A stretch of DNA of 64,000 nucleotides from Nitrospira sp. (GTDB taxonomy: Bacteria; Nitrospirota; Nitrospiria; Nitrospirales; Nitrospiraceae): assembly GCA_024760525.1 (NCBI GenBank), contig CP060499.1:2294001-2358000 (forward strand), read 5' to 3'. The notes below the pieces were generated by a model that worked only from the letters and a program-made list of their open reading frames with translations, was not told the origin of the DNA and did not search any database. A program made the translations under genes and the position numbers. Within the stretch, counting starts at the first letter, position 1, and every line of letters begins with the position of its first letter. Of this stretch, positions 36,127-44,759 are shown piece after piece.

Positions 36127-36574
36127 CGTAGAGCTCCGTTGACTCATTCATGCGTGGCGGCTGCTCATGACGAACCCGCGGACCTTGAGACTGTGCATGC
36201 CAGTCGAGCGCTCCGGTGAGCCACAAATAGGCAAGGGATGCCAAAAGAATGCTGACGAAGATCGTCACTTCAATAAAGCCAAGCCAACCGGTCTCCGGTA
36301 CCGCGACGGCCCAGGCATAGAGGTACGCCGCCTCCACATCGAAAATGACGAAGAACATGGCGATCAAGTAATATTGCACCGGTGGACGGACTTGGGCGTT
36401 GCCAGTCGGCCGAATCCCACATTCATAGGGGATGTCCGTTGCGCTGTCGGAGCGGCGCTCAGTCTTTTTCCAGTGGCGCTCGCCAAGCAAGGGCGGGAGT
36501 CCCAGCATGACGGCGATCACCAGGCCGACACATATCCCGTAGACACAAATCTGCCAAATAGCGTCATCGACCAT
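36110..36574 (-). CDS. nuoA: NADH-quinone oxidoreductase subunit A
   Basis: 154 residues from ATG 36574. Three spans, with YECGIRPTGNAQVRPPVQYY in the loop after helix 1 (the conserved E-C-G of the quinone-cavity loop) and FFVIFDVEAAYLYAWAV with the conserved acidic residues in helix 2. First gene of the 13-gene operon. No Shine-Dalgarno stands directly upstream; an A/T-rich leader precedes it. Confidence 0.95.
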   Translation of the reverse strand: MVDDAIWQICVYGICVGLVIAVMLGLPPLLGERHWKKTERRSDSATDIPYECGIRPTGNAQVRPPVQYYLIAMFFVIFDVEAAYLYAWAVAVPETGWLGFIEVTIFVSILLASLAYLWLTGALDWHAQSQGPRVRHEQPPRMNESTELYDDRVA

Positions 36575-36858
36575 GGCAACAGTAAATGATGTAATTATGA
36601 TAACTATAGTCTTCCTAACTTGTGGATATCATGTTGAGTTCGGTTTGGCTCCCAAAAATGAAAATTCGGCAATCGTTGACGGGAACATTACTGCGAACAG
36701 TGGGGAGAGAATTAGTGGAGAAACTATTCCTGCGGGTACTCGTCGGTTCTAGGTGCGCAGGCTCGCAGGCTGTTGAGCAAGTTCTCCTGCGTGCACCATT
36801 CCATACTTCGCATGCTTGGTCCGATTTTTCCGATACTTCAAACGGTTCGCTTTTGGTC
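36575..36858. promoter_or_regulatory. Leader and probable promoter region of the nuo operon
   Basis: About 284 bp between the tRNA-nucleotidyltransferase stop and nuoA, both on the minus strand. An A/T-rich patch at 36585-36610 offers TATAGT (36608-36603, minus strand) as a -10 box, but no good -35 hexamer sits 16-18 bp away. A separate promoter is nevertheless expected for so large an operon. No RNA element recognised. Confidence 0.35.
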
Positions 36859-39486
36859 TCAACCTACCTGTTGAACCAGCTGTCGTTCCTCTGCCTCTGT
36901 CTTCACCTCCCCGTTCAGACGCGCGTCAAGCAACCGGTCGAGAATCTTCTTGAACTGCGGACCCGGCTTAAGTCCCATGGCCTTCAACTCAGTACCGGTC
37001 AGCACCGGCTTCACGTGTTGATAGGTGGTGAGGTACGCTGACACCTGCCGCTTGACCGTTTCTCCTTTGCTCTTGGCCATGAGGCTCAAGAGCGTTTCAT
37101 CACACAGTCCTGACAGAAGATGATAGACGTCCGCCGGCTTTGGCGGCGGTTTTCTTCCAAGCCGGCGAAGTACCGCATGGCTACCCGTCCGGGATGTCTT
37201 GAGGCACCTGGCTTCCAATTCGGAAAATGGGAAACGCTTGAGAGTGTCCAGAACGGGGCGTTCCGGCAAGACTTCCAGTAGCGCCATGAAATACACCAAC
37301 CACACGTCCATCTTTCGATCGAGAAACAGCAGCCGATACCAGTCAACCGCCTGATCTACGGCATCGAGCAGCGACTCCAAGCGGCTGGACCACACTAACT
37401 TAGGATGGATGAACTTGAGCAAGTCGAGGTCGGCCAGTCGCTTCAGAGCCTGTTTTGGTTCACGCTCTCCTAACAGCAATTTCAGTTCTTCCAGCAGACG
37501 GTGACCGGATAATCGTTGAAACAGATTCATCTTGACGGCGCCGGCGATCAACGCCGCGGTATCCTTGCCTAAATGAAATCCGAACCGGGATTCAAATCGC
37601 ACAGCCCGAAACACTCGGGTCGGATCTTCGACAAAACTCAGCCCGTGCAAGACTCGGATGACCTTGTCATTCAGATCTCGTTGACCCCCGTAGAAATCCA
37701 AGACATCGCCAAAACCTTTTGTGTTCAAGCGGATGGCCAACGCGTTCATGGTGAAATCCCGGCGGTACAGATCTTTCTTGATTGAACTTTGCTCAACCGT
37801 CGGCAAGGCGGTGGGATACTCATAATATTCTGTCCTGGCGGTGGCCAGATCGAGCTTGAATTCATCCGGCAGGAGAAGGATCGCCGTGCCGAATCGCTCA
37901 TGCACCTTCACACGGGCATGCATCATTTCACCGAGTTTTCTGGCAAATGAGATTCCATCCCCCTCCACGACGAGATCCAGATCGAGGTTCTCGATCCCCA
38001 GTAACAGATCTCTGACGCAGCCGCCGACGGCGTACAGCGACACATTGCAACGGTCAGCGAGGCGCCCTGCTTCGTTGAGAAGCGCTACGACGTGCTTCGG
38101 CATGCGGTTTTGAAGCAATCCCGTCACGTTACGATGGGCTCTTCCGGTGAGATGCTCTGATGGATTAGGCACAGCATGCCTACCGGCAAACTTGAGAACA
38201 TCCTCGTGCATTACTCTCAGCAAGTCCGTCCTGGTAATGACCCCCACGATCTTCGTCCCTCCGAGAACAGGGACGAACCGTTGATTCCGTTCGATCATGG
38301 CAACTTCAACGTCATGAAACGGCGTGTCCGGCTCTGCCGTATAGGCATCAGTCTGCATGATGTCTTGAACGGGAGCTTTCCCGAGCCGGTGAAACTCGGC
38401 TTTTTGAATCAGCTCACGGCTCACTATCCCTATGAAGTGATCATTCTCATCGAGAACCGGGAAGACATTGATTCCATATTTCGTCATCCGCTGCCCGGCG
38501 GCTGCAATCGTCGTTCTCATTCCAATGCATTTCACCGGCATCGTCATCACGTCGCGCGCCAACAGCGTAGGCCGATAGCGGGTCGTCAACAATTCGACAA
38601 GACGTTCTTTGACTTCTGAGAGCGGTCGTCCTTTGACTGTCGCGGCGGCTGCGACGGCATGGCCGCCGCCTCCAAATTCCCGGGCGATCCATCCCACGTC
38701 GATTTCTGGACGGCGGCTTCGTCCGATCACCTGCACCCGGTCTTCCATCATCACGGCGACAATGACGGCATCGACGCCCTGCATTTCGGCAAGCAGGTGT
38801 ACGACTCCGGCCGCTTCACCGCGGCGGCGATCGATGGCGCTCGTCGCGATCAGAACTTTTCGCCCCTCGAGGTAATGGACGTCGCTGTGCTCCAACAAAT
38901 CGTTCATGAGTGCGACGGTATCGGGATCCAGCGGACGGCGAAGGGTGTCCAGCACGACGTTCAAGTCTGCACCCGTTTCGAGCAGGAACGCCCCGGCTTC
39001 AAGATCTCGGGGAGTCGTGGAGCCGAAGCCGAACGAGCCGGTTTCTTCGTAGAGACCCAGCGCGATCACGGTCGCTTCGAATGGTGACACCGCGACGCGG
39101 CGCTGACGTAACTGCTCAACCAGTAACGTCGTCGTGGCGCCGACCGGTTGGACGACGGACAAAAGAGAGCGGCCGTTACATATGGATTGGGCTTCAACAT
39201 GATGATCGAACACCACCACCTCTACCGATGGATTGTCGATGCAAGATTTCAGCGCACCGATTCGATCAGGATCCTGAGTGTCGACCAATATGAGTCTGGA
39301 AATCTGAGAGAAGTCGATCGATTGCAGTTTACTGAGTCCCAGATCGTGAGCGGCAAGAAACGTGCGGACTGTCTCCTGAGCTCCGGCCGGCAATATCAGC
39401 TTGGCGTCCGGAAAGAGTTTGCGGGCGGCAACCATCGAGGCCAGGCCGTCGAAATCCGCATTGCTGTGCGTGGCGATCACATCCAT
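36859..39486 (-). CDS. tRNA nucleotidyltransferase (CC/A-adding) fused to DHH phosphoesterase and CBS domains
   Basis: 875 residues from ATG 39486. Residues 1-300 are a DHH/DHHA1 unit: HSNADFDG (7-14), LVDTQD (67-72), DHH (94-96) and GGGGH (272-276). Residues 309-430 are a pair of CBS domains (RDVMTMPVKC and VQDIMQTDAY). Residues about 480-600 are the poly(A)-polymerase-type nucleotidyltransferase head: VGGCVRD (487-493) and the catalytic LDLDLVVEG (D502, D504), followed by RRDFTMNALA and the tRNA-binding tail. Such fusions are known in deep-branching and delta-type bacteria, where they act as A-adding or CCA-adding enzymes. Its 3' end is duplicated, in decayed form, at 21228-21410. Confidence 0.93.
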   Translation of the reverse strand: MDVIATHSNADFDGLASMVAARKLFPDAKLILPAGAQETVRTFLAAHDLGLSKLQSIDFSQISRLILVDTQDPDRIGALKSCIDNPSVEVVVFDHHVEAQSICNGRSLLSVVQPVGATTTLLVEQLRQRRVAVSPFEATVIALGLYEETGSFGFGSTTPRDLEAGAFLLETGADLNVVLDTLRRPLDPDTVALMNDLLEHSDVHYLEGRKVLIATSAIDRRRGEAAGVVHLLAEMQGVDAVIVAVMMEDRVQVIGRSRRPEIDVGWIAREFGGGGHAVAAAATVKGRPLSEVKERLVELLTTRYRPTLLARDVMTMPVKCIGMRTTIAAAGQRMTKYGINVFPVLDENDHFIGIVSRELIQKAEFHRLGKAPVQDIMQTDAYTAEPDTPFHDVEVAMIERNQRFVPVLGGTKIVGVITRTDLLRVMHEDVLKFAGRHAVPNPSEHLTGRAHRNVTGLLQNRMPKHVVALLNEAGRLADRCNVSLYAVGGCVRDLLLGIENLDLDLVVEGDGISFARKLGEMMHARVKVHERFGTAILLLPDEFKLDLATARTEYYEYPTALPTVEQSSIKKDLYRRDFTMNALAIRLNTKGFGDVLDFYGGQRDLNDKVIRVLHGLSFVEDPTRVFRAVRFESRFGFHLGKDTAALIAGAVKMNLFQRLSGHRLLEELKLLLGEREPKQALKRLADLDLLKFIHPKLVWSSRLESLLDAVDQAVDWYRLLFLDRKMDVWLVYFMALLEVLPERPVLDTLKRFPFSELEARCLKTSRTGSHAVLRRLGRKPPPKPADVYHLLSGLCDETLLSLMAKSKGETVKRQVSAYLTTYQHVKPVLTGTELKAMGLKPGPQFKKILDRLLDARLNGEVKTEAEERQLVQQVG

Positions 39487-39731
39487 GCCGGCATTCTAGC
39501 AGGGTCTTTCTCTACACGAAATGCCGCCTTGAATCACGGCTGGAAGGAGAGAAGGCAGAAAAGCACCGTGGCGCCCCACGATAACCGCTGCTCAGATCTG
39601 CACAGCGACGTGCCGTTTTTTTTCCACCTCTGAGAGACTATCCGCTGGTTCATCCGGGTGGATTTGTAACCCACGGAACTAGCCGGTCTTTTTTGCGCAT
39701 CACGTCCGGCACATGCTTTGCTGCATAAAAC

Positions 39732-39763
39732 CCTCCAGTCTGAATGATTCTTTATCCTGGAGG
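39732..39763 (+). promoter_or_regulatory. Hairpin covering the ribosome-binding site of the next gene
   Basis: CCTCCAG (39732-39738) pairs exactly with CTGGAGG (39757-39763) around an 18-nt loop. The right arm is the Shine-Dalgarno of the gene starting at 39770. Folded mRNA would hide it, suggesting control of translation by temperature, protein or ligand. Based on base pairing only. Confidence 0.45.
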
Positions 39764-39769
39764 TGCCCG

Positions 39770-40147
39770 ATGACAGAACATCGTAGGAATACCATGATGG
39801 TCACCTTGGGAGGGCTGGCCGCTATTGCATTGGTCACACCATCTCCCTCCACAGCGGGTTCAAAGAATGAGAAGAAATCCCCTCCTCATTCCATCTCGTC
39901 GTCAGCAGAAACCTCTATATCTTCCGGCGCAAACCATTCCGACCTCAAGCCAGGTCCGGCATGGAAGACAATCGGAGGCACTGTCAAGAATATTGCCGGG
40001 GACGTCTATACAGTCGAGGACTACGATGGGAACCGGGTTCAGCTCTATGTGAGCCGTGAAACCAAGCAGTTGCGAGGTCATAAGAAAGTTGGTGATCCGG
40101 TTCGCGCCGAAATCACCCAGAGCGGATTCGCTAACTCCATTCAATAG
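39770..40147 (+). CDS. Small exported protein of unknown function
   Basis: 125 residues from ATG 39770, with GGAGG 6 bp upstream; an earlier in-frame Met at 39713 has no ribosome site. Residues 1-30 are a signal peptide (MMVTLGGLAAIALVTPSPSTAGS). A Ser-rich stretch follows, and the end (about 63-120) looks like a small beta-barrel: GGTVKNIAGDVYTVEDYDG, then VQLYVSRETKQL and VGDPVRAEIT. This resembles OB-fold-like periplasmic proteins that hold a short strand repeat. It is followed by a strong hairpin. Confidence 0.75.
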   Translation: MTEHRRNTMMVTLGGLAAIALVTPSPSTAGSKNEKKSPPHSISSSAETSISSGANHSDLKPGPAWKTIGGTVKNIAGDVYTVEDYDGNRVQLYVSRETKQLRGHKKVGDPVRAEITQSGFANSIQ

Positions 40148-40172
40148 TCACTGCCCATAAAGCCCCTTCGCC

Positions 40173-40209
40173 ATCACGAGGTCAGCTTAGATCAAGCTGA
40201 TCTCGTGAT
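40173..40209. terminator. 16-bp hairpin between convergent genes
   Basis: ATCACGAGGTCAGCTT (40173-40188) pairs with AAGCTGATCTCGTGAT (40194-40209) around the 5-nt loop AGATC, with one G-U pair and no mismatch. It lies 25 bp past the small exported gene and 94 bp past the end of the convergent lactonase gene, and could serve both. No T-run follows on either strand. Confidence 0.6.
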
Positions 40210-40302
40210 CTAGGATGATTGTCGTACGCTCACGCATTTTCTGACAGCCTACGCCACGAGTACCGGAGCTGCTTCGTCATAGACCTCTTCGCCCAAGATC
40301 GA

Positions 40303-41397
40303 TTACTGAGCCACAAGGCCGTTCACCCCTGCGGGCAGACCAGAAACGCTGGTCAGGAACGTAAGTTCCCCACTACCGCGATCGACACGAAACGCCTCGA
40401 TAGAACGTGCGGTCGCATTGAGAACATAGAGGAGTTTACTGTTTCTGTTCAATGCCATATCGATTGGGGCGGCTCCTGTAGAAGCAGCTACAGCCATGAG
40501 TAAGGTAAGAGTCCCGTCTCGCCCGATGCGATAACTCGAAATGTTGTTGCTGCCGGTGTTACTTGTGTAGGCGATCTTGCCGTTCTTGGTAATCACAATC
40601 CAGCAGGCCGCCGATTGAAAATCGGGAACTGAATCGCTACGAAGCGTCAACGCACTATTTTTCAACGTATATGAAGAGACTGCGCTGGCATTAGCTGTTC
40701 CACCGAATGCCTCGCTCACGATGAGGACTCCTCGTTTATTGAAAGAGAATCCAAATGGGGTGACGCCAGACGAAGGTTGTGAGACTGGCCCAGCCGCGAC
40801 ACCATCTTCACCCACTGTGTACGTATCGATGATCTGGGTGGCTTTTTCTGTCACCACCAAGGTGTCTCCATCGGGATTAAACTCGATTTGTGCCGGCGCC
40901 GTGGCCGGGCCGCTGAGCGAACGAGTCGATCCAGGGATCAGCTTCAACGTATGACGGCTCGTCAACATAAATCCAGTAATATTGCCCGTTCCGCCCGCAT
41001 TCAACACATAGACCCATTCCTCATGAACTGCAACGCTGATGGGACGCACACCACCAGAGCTCACTTTATCCGTGAGTGTTAGGCCATGATCATGAACATG
41101 GAATACCGACACCTCGTCGCTTCCCGCATTGACGACAAAGAGCGTCTCCCCATCATCACTGAGCACGATGGCGCCTTGATTCCCCAGACCGCCTCCTGAT
41201 CCGGCGCCCTGAGTGGGGAAGCTCCCAATCGGAATCAGTGTGTCGCTATGCTGTTCAAACGCCAAGACGGCATTGCCGGATGGGGCATTCGACATGGTAT
41301 ACACCATCTGCCCTTTCTGACCGGCCCAGGCACTGCCAATCACCCCTCCGGTCAACGCTAGTGCGAGTGTCATCACACCTATGAAACGTGTTCTCAC
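40303..41397 (-). CDS. Lactonase-family beta-propeller exported protein
   Basis: 364 residues from GTG 41397, with GGAGG 6 bp upstream. The signal peptide is residues 1-25 (FIGVMTLALALTGGVIGSAWA). The rest is a run of YVTN-type blades such as ETLFVVNAGSDEVSVFHVHD, EWVYVLNAGGTGNITGFML and GKIAYTSNTGSNNISSYRIG. The sequence resembles 6-phosphogluconolactonase-like propellers, but a periplasmic location argues against a pentose-phosphate role. It lies downstream of the ECF sigma factor and may be its target. Confidence 0.87.
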   Translation of the reverse strand: MRTRFIGVMTLALALTGGVIGSAWAGQKGQMVYTMSNAPSGNAVLAFEQHSDTLIPIGSFPTQGAGSGGGLGNQGAIVLSDDGETLFVVNAGSDEVSVFHVHDHGLTLTDKVSSGGVRPISVAVHEEWVYVLNAGGTGNITGFMLTSRHTLKLIPGSTRSLSGPATAPAQIEFNPDGDTLVVTEKATQIIDTYTVGEDGVAAGPVSQPSSGVTPFGFSFNKRGVLIVSEAFGGTANASAVSSYTLKNSALTLRSDSVPDFQSAACWIVITKNGKIAYTSNTGSNNISSYRIGRDGTLTLLMAVAASTGAAPIDMALNRNSKLLYVLNATARSIEAFRVDRGSGELTFLTSVSGLPAGVNGLVAQ

Positions 41398-41518
41398 GCT
41401 CTACCTCCTTTGGTTGTTGAGTAGGTCAGAAGATCGCAGCCCACATCATAGGCATGAGATCTCACAAAACGTTCACGCGCTGCTCACATCTTGGGCACAT
41501 TCGAAAAGTAAGTCGGCG

Positions 41519-42211
41519 TCATTCACATGTGGTTTGAATGGCCAATCTGACTCGCTCGCGAGCCCGGTGTAACCGCACATAGAGGTTGGCTTCAGAGACA
41601 TGCAGCCGCGTGCAGACTTCTTTCGTGTCTATTCCATCCACATCACGAAGAATCAAAACTTGCTTAAGAGTCACCGGCAAGGCATCAATGGCCTGTTGCA
41701 TACAATCCATTATCCGTTTTGACAGCAGAAGCTGTTCGGGAGTCCGCTCATCCCATGGATGAGGATAATATGCACAGGATCCGGCCCACGTTCTGCTCGG
41801 GCAGAAACGCGAAGGATCGATCGGCTCATCACCATAGCGGTCATATGATTCACAGTGCGAGAAGGCTCTCTGGCGTTTCTCGCGCACCCCTCGATCCTTG
41901 GCCTTGTGGATCAGAATCCCGCAGATCCAGCCGAAGAGAGAGGATCGGCCCTCAAACCCATTCAGGCGTGTAATCACTGTTACCCACGTATCCTGCACGA
42001 CTTCCTCTGCCATGTCTTGATCGACGACATATCGCATCGCGATGCGGATAAGCCTTGCATGCTGATGCGTCACGAACTGACCGAAGGCCTCCTCTTCGCC
42101 AAGCCGAAGTCTCGGAAGCAGCTTTTCTTCGATGTCCATAAAGGTGAGAGGCTTGCCTACTTGCGCATTCTGACGAGTCGATACGGCACGATCCCTGATT
42201 TTGGCATTCAT
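41519..42211 (-). CDS. ECF-type RNA polymerase sigma factor
   Basis: 230 residues from ATG 42211, with GGAGG 6 bp upstream. Region 2 is AFGQFVTHQHARLIRIAMRY and DMAEEVVQDTWVTVITRLNGFEG, and region 4 is ALPVTLKQVLILRDVDGIDT followed by EVCTRLHVSEANLYVRLHRARE. The linker of about 55 residues (with RFCPSRTWAGSCAYYPHPWD and other Cys) is longer than in many ECF factors. No anti-sigma gene is adjacent; upstream lies a two-component pair, downstream a propeller lactonase. Confidence 0.93.
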   Translation of the reverse strand: MNAKIRDRAVSTRQNAQVGKPLTFMDIEEKLLPRLRLGEEEAFGQFVTHQHARLIRIAMRYVVDQDMAEEVVQDTWVTVITRLNGFEGRSSLFGWICGILIHKAKDRGVREKRQRAFSHCESYDRYGDEPIDPSRFCPSRTWAGSCAYYPHPWDERTPEQLLLSKRIMDCMQQAIDALPVTLKQVLILRDVDGIDTKEVCTRLHVSEANLYVRLHRARERVRLAIQTTCE

Positions 42212-42356
42212 GACCAACCTCCGAATGCATCTACAACGACCCGGAACAACTATCGCCGGAACTGGTCACGGAATCTTCACAAAATCATGACATCTTGATC
42301 ACGCACGCCGGAGAAAAGCCGGGAGCAAGGTGCGGCCAAGAGACGATGTGGGGCGA

Positions 42357-43886
42357 TCAGGCAGAGTGAGAAGAATCCACTAATTCGATGGAAGGTTGCG
42401 CAACGGACAGACAAAAGGTGAAGGTCGTCCCTCTATTTACGACACTCTGAGCCTCGATGGAGCTTCCGTGAAGCTCCAGTATCCGTTTGGTAATCGCGAG
42501 ACCAAGCCCTGCCCCCGTCGTTCTGCCCCGTTGCCCGTTGCCAACCCGATAGTATCGATCAAAAATATGCGGGAGATCTTCTGGAGGTATTCCGCAGCCG
42601 GTATCCATCACGTTGGTCATGATCTTTTCGTTCACACCCTTTAGGCCAACCGTGACGGTGCCATGTGCCGGAGTGTATCGAATGGCGTTCTCGATGAGGT
42701 TTTCAAGGACTCGCTCAATGAGTCCGATATCAGCGACGACACATGGAAGATCGGCCTGCATCTCTGTGTGGAGCGTCACCTCCTTCTTCTCTGCAACAAA
42801 CGTCAGCTTTTGGACAACATCTTGTACGAGTTCGCTGAGAGAAAATGCTTCAATGCGAGGGCGCATCTCTTGAGAGCTCAATTTTGCCAGTTCAAACAGC
42901 TCACCAATCAATTTTCCTAATTGTTCACTGTGCGCAGCGGCAATTCCAAGATATTTCCGTTGTTCCTGTGGAGACAGCGTTCCTTCCTTCAAAAGCAGAG
43001 TCTCGAGATACCCCTGAAGAGATGTCAACGGCGTGCGAAGATCGTGCGAGACATTGGCGACCAATTCGCGTCGCAACTGATCGGTCTGTTTGAGCTGCCC
43101 CACCTGCTGCTGGATGCGATCTGACATATGTGCAAAGGTCGCCCCTAACACGTCTATTTCATCTCTTCGCTCGGCAGTCGTTCGCTGTAGGTGAAGCCGG
43201 TACGGCAAATCTGACGGTTCGGAAAAGTCGCCACGCTTAAAGGTCTCCATCGCCAAGGTGAGCAGTCTGAGTCGTCGAGTCAACAGCTTGAACATGAGGA
43301 GGGTGGTCAACAGTGCAAACAGGAGAATTGCGGCGACAGCCCATGCGCTCACGCGGAGAATGTAACTGCCCTCCAGCATCTGTGCGACTGACTCAAACTC
43401 CTCCCCACCTAGAATAACGTACAGATAGCCTTCGATGTCGCCGCTTAACGTTTGTACGGGGAACGCGGAAAAGATCTTCTTGCGGCTGAGATCTCGCGGG
43501 TCGTCACCCAGGATTGGGAAGTCTTCAATCCTTGACAAAAACCGTTCAATTGGTTCGAGAGAGACACGTTGTCGCTTCACTTTTCCAGCAGGAGCTGAAA
43601 AAGTCAGGATCGACCCCTGACCATCAAGCAGATAGACTTCGATACTGGGATTGATCACCATGAGACTATGAAAGATCTCCTTGAGCGCTGCCTCATTTAC
43701 CTGTCCTTCCTGCATGAGGATCTTTTCAGACACAATGCGTTCAGCCAAGGCCTGATTGAGCTTCTGATTCACTTCTTGGAAATACAGCCGGGTCGCATAA
43801 AGAGTCAGCAGTATGGACCCAGCACCTATGAGGCAAAACAGCCCGATGAGGACGGTGGCCAGCTTCCCGTACAGCGTTGTGAACAT
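42357..43886 (-). CDS. Sensor histidine kinase
   Basis: 509 residues from ATG 43886, 4 bp after the response regulator stop. Two membrane helices (about 8-30 and 185-205) flank a periplasmic sensor domain of about 150 residues. A HAMP segment (about 205-265) leads to the HisKA box NVSHDLRTPLTSLQGY, the N box LIENAIRYTPAHG, and the G boxes DTGCGIPPEDLPHIF and GAGLGLAITKRILE. The stimulus is unknown. It should phosphorylate the regulator at 43891-44637. Confidence 0.95.
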   Translation of the reverse strand: MFTTLYGKLATVLIGLFCLIGAGSILLTLYATRLYFQEVNQKLNQALAERIVSEKILMQEGQVNEAALKEIFHSLMVINPSIEVYLLDGQGSILTFSAPAGKVKRQRVSLEPIERFLSRIEDFPILGDDPRDLSRKKIFSAFPVQTLSGDIEGYLYVILGGEEFESVAQMLEGSYILRVSAWAVAAILLFALLTTLLMFKLLTRRLRLLTLAMETFKRGDFSEPSDLPYRLHLQRTTAERRDEIDVLGATFAHMSDRIQQQVGQLKQTDQLRRELVANVSHDLRTPLTSLQGYLETLLLKEGTLSPQEQRKYLGIAAAHSEQLGKLIGELFELAKLSSQEMRPRIEAFSLSELVQDVVQKLTFVAEKKEVTLHTEMQADLPCVVADIGLIERVLENLIENAIRYTPAHGTVTVGLKGVNEKIMTNVMDTGCGIPPEDLPHIFDRYYRVGNGQRGRTTGAGLGLAITKRILELHGSSIEAQSVVNRGTTFTFCLSVAQPSIELVDSSHSA

Positions 43887-43890
43887 TCGG

Positions 43891-44637
43891 CTACTCGTGT
43901 CGGTGTTCCTCGGTAAAACTATAGCCGATGCCCCAGACCGTCAAAATGTACCGAGGACGGTTCGTATCACGCTCGATTTTGGCTCTCAACCGATTGATAT
44001 GGGAATTCACGGTGTGTTCGTAGCCCGCGTGTGCATACCCCCATACCAAATCGAGCAGTTGAGAACGGGTATACACACGGCCTGGGTGTCGGGCGAACTG
44101 CAATAAGAGATCGAACTCTTTCGCCGTCAGGTCTATCGCTTTGCCGCACAGCGTGACTTTGCGCTTCTCGGCATCAATCACGAGACCTCCGGCACAAATC
44201 GGCTTTTGCTGATCCTGAACCACCGGCGCCCGAAGCACCTCTACGCGGCGGAACAAGGCTTTCACCCGAGCGAGAAGTTCACGAATGCTGAAAGGCTTGG
44301 TCAGATAATCGTCTGCACCGACCTCCAGACCCAGTACGCGATCTAACTCCGTCGACTTGGCGGTCAACATTAGGATAGGCGTGTAATTTAGTCTGGTTCG
44401 CAGAGTTTGACATACGTCCAACCCGTCCATCCCCGGGAGCATCAGATCGAGGACAATCAAGTCATAGGCTTTGGAGAGCGCGTGTTTGCAGCCGGTCGCG
44501 CCGTCCGGCGCCACATGCACATCATATCCTACGTCATACAGATGGAGCTCCAAGAGACGCGCAATGTCTCGGTCATCTTCAATCACGAGAATGGTTCGAG
44601 GCTTTGCACTTTGCCGATGTGGTGCTTCGTCTACCAT
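43891..44637 (-). CDS. Two-component response regulator, OmpR/PhoB family
   Basis: 248 residues from ATG 44637. The receiver domain (about 15-130) has the acidic pocket E20-D21-D22, the phosphoacceptor D64 (VLDLMLPGMDG) and the conserved T-A-K and K-P-F residues. The C-terminal winged helix (about 150-240) has LTAKEFDLLLQFARHPGRVY, RSQLLDLVWGY and VNSHINRLRAKIE with GIGYSF at the end. Paired with the downstream kinase; the two likely act on nearby envelope genes. Confidence 0.95.
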   Translation of the reverse strand: MVDEAPHRQSAKPRTILVIEDDRDIARLLELHLYDVGYDVHVAPDGATGCKHALSKAYDLIVLDLMLPGMDGLDVCQTLRTRLNYTPILMLTAKSTELDRVLGLEVGADDYLTKPFSIRELLARVKALFRRVEVLRAPVVQDQQKPICAGGLVIDAEKRKVTLCGKAIDLTAKEFDLLLQFARHPGRVYTRSQLLDLVWGYAHAGYEHTVNSHINRLRAKIERDTNRPRYILTVWGIGYSFTEEHRHE

Positions 44638-44759
44638 GATCGCCAGAATAACAGGCGATTGTCACAAAAGCATCACGGATGAGTGGTGCTGATGAGCGGA
44701 GACAACTACGAGCCTAGGCAAGCACCGGCTGAAGGATCAGACACGGACAGCTTATTGGG

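Noticed and set aside
21441..36574. Frameshifts or missing subunits in the nuo operon
   Set aside because: All 13 subunits are present with normal lengths and their cluster ligands; no disruption seen.
36622..37041. Plus-strand open frame of 139 codons across the nuoA leader and the nucleotidyltransferase 3' end
   Set aside because: It is antisense to a well-supported gene, has no ribosome site and no protein-like pattern.
39690..39698. T-run (TTTTTT) upstream of the exported protein gene as a terminator
   Set aside because: It lies between divergent genes, and the preceding bases do not form a stable stem.
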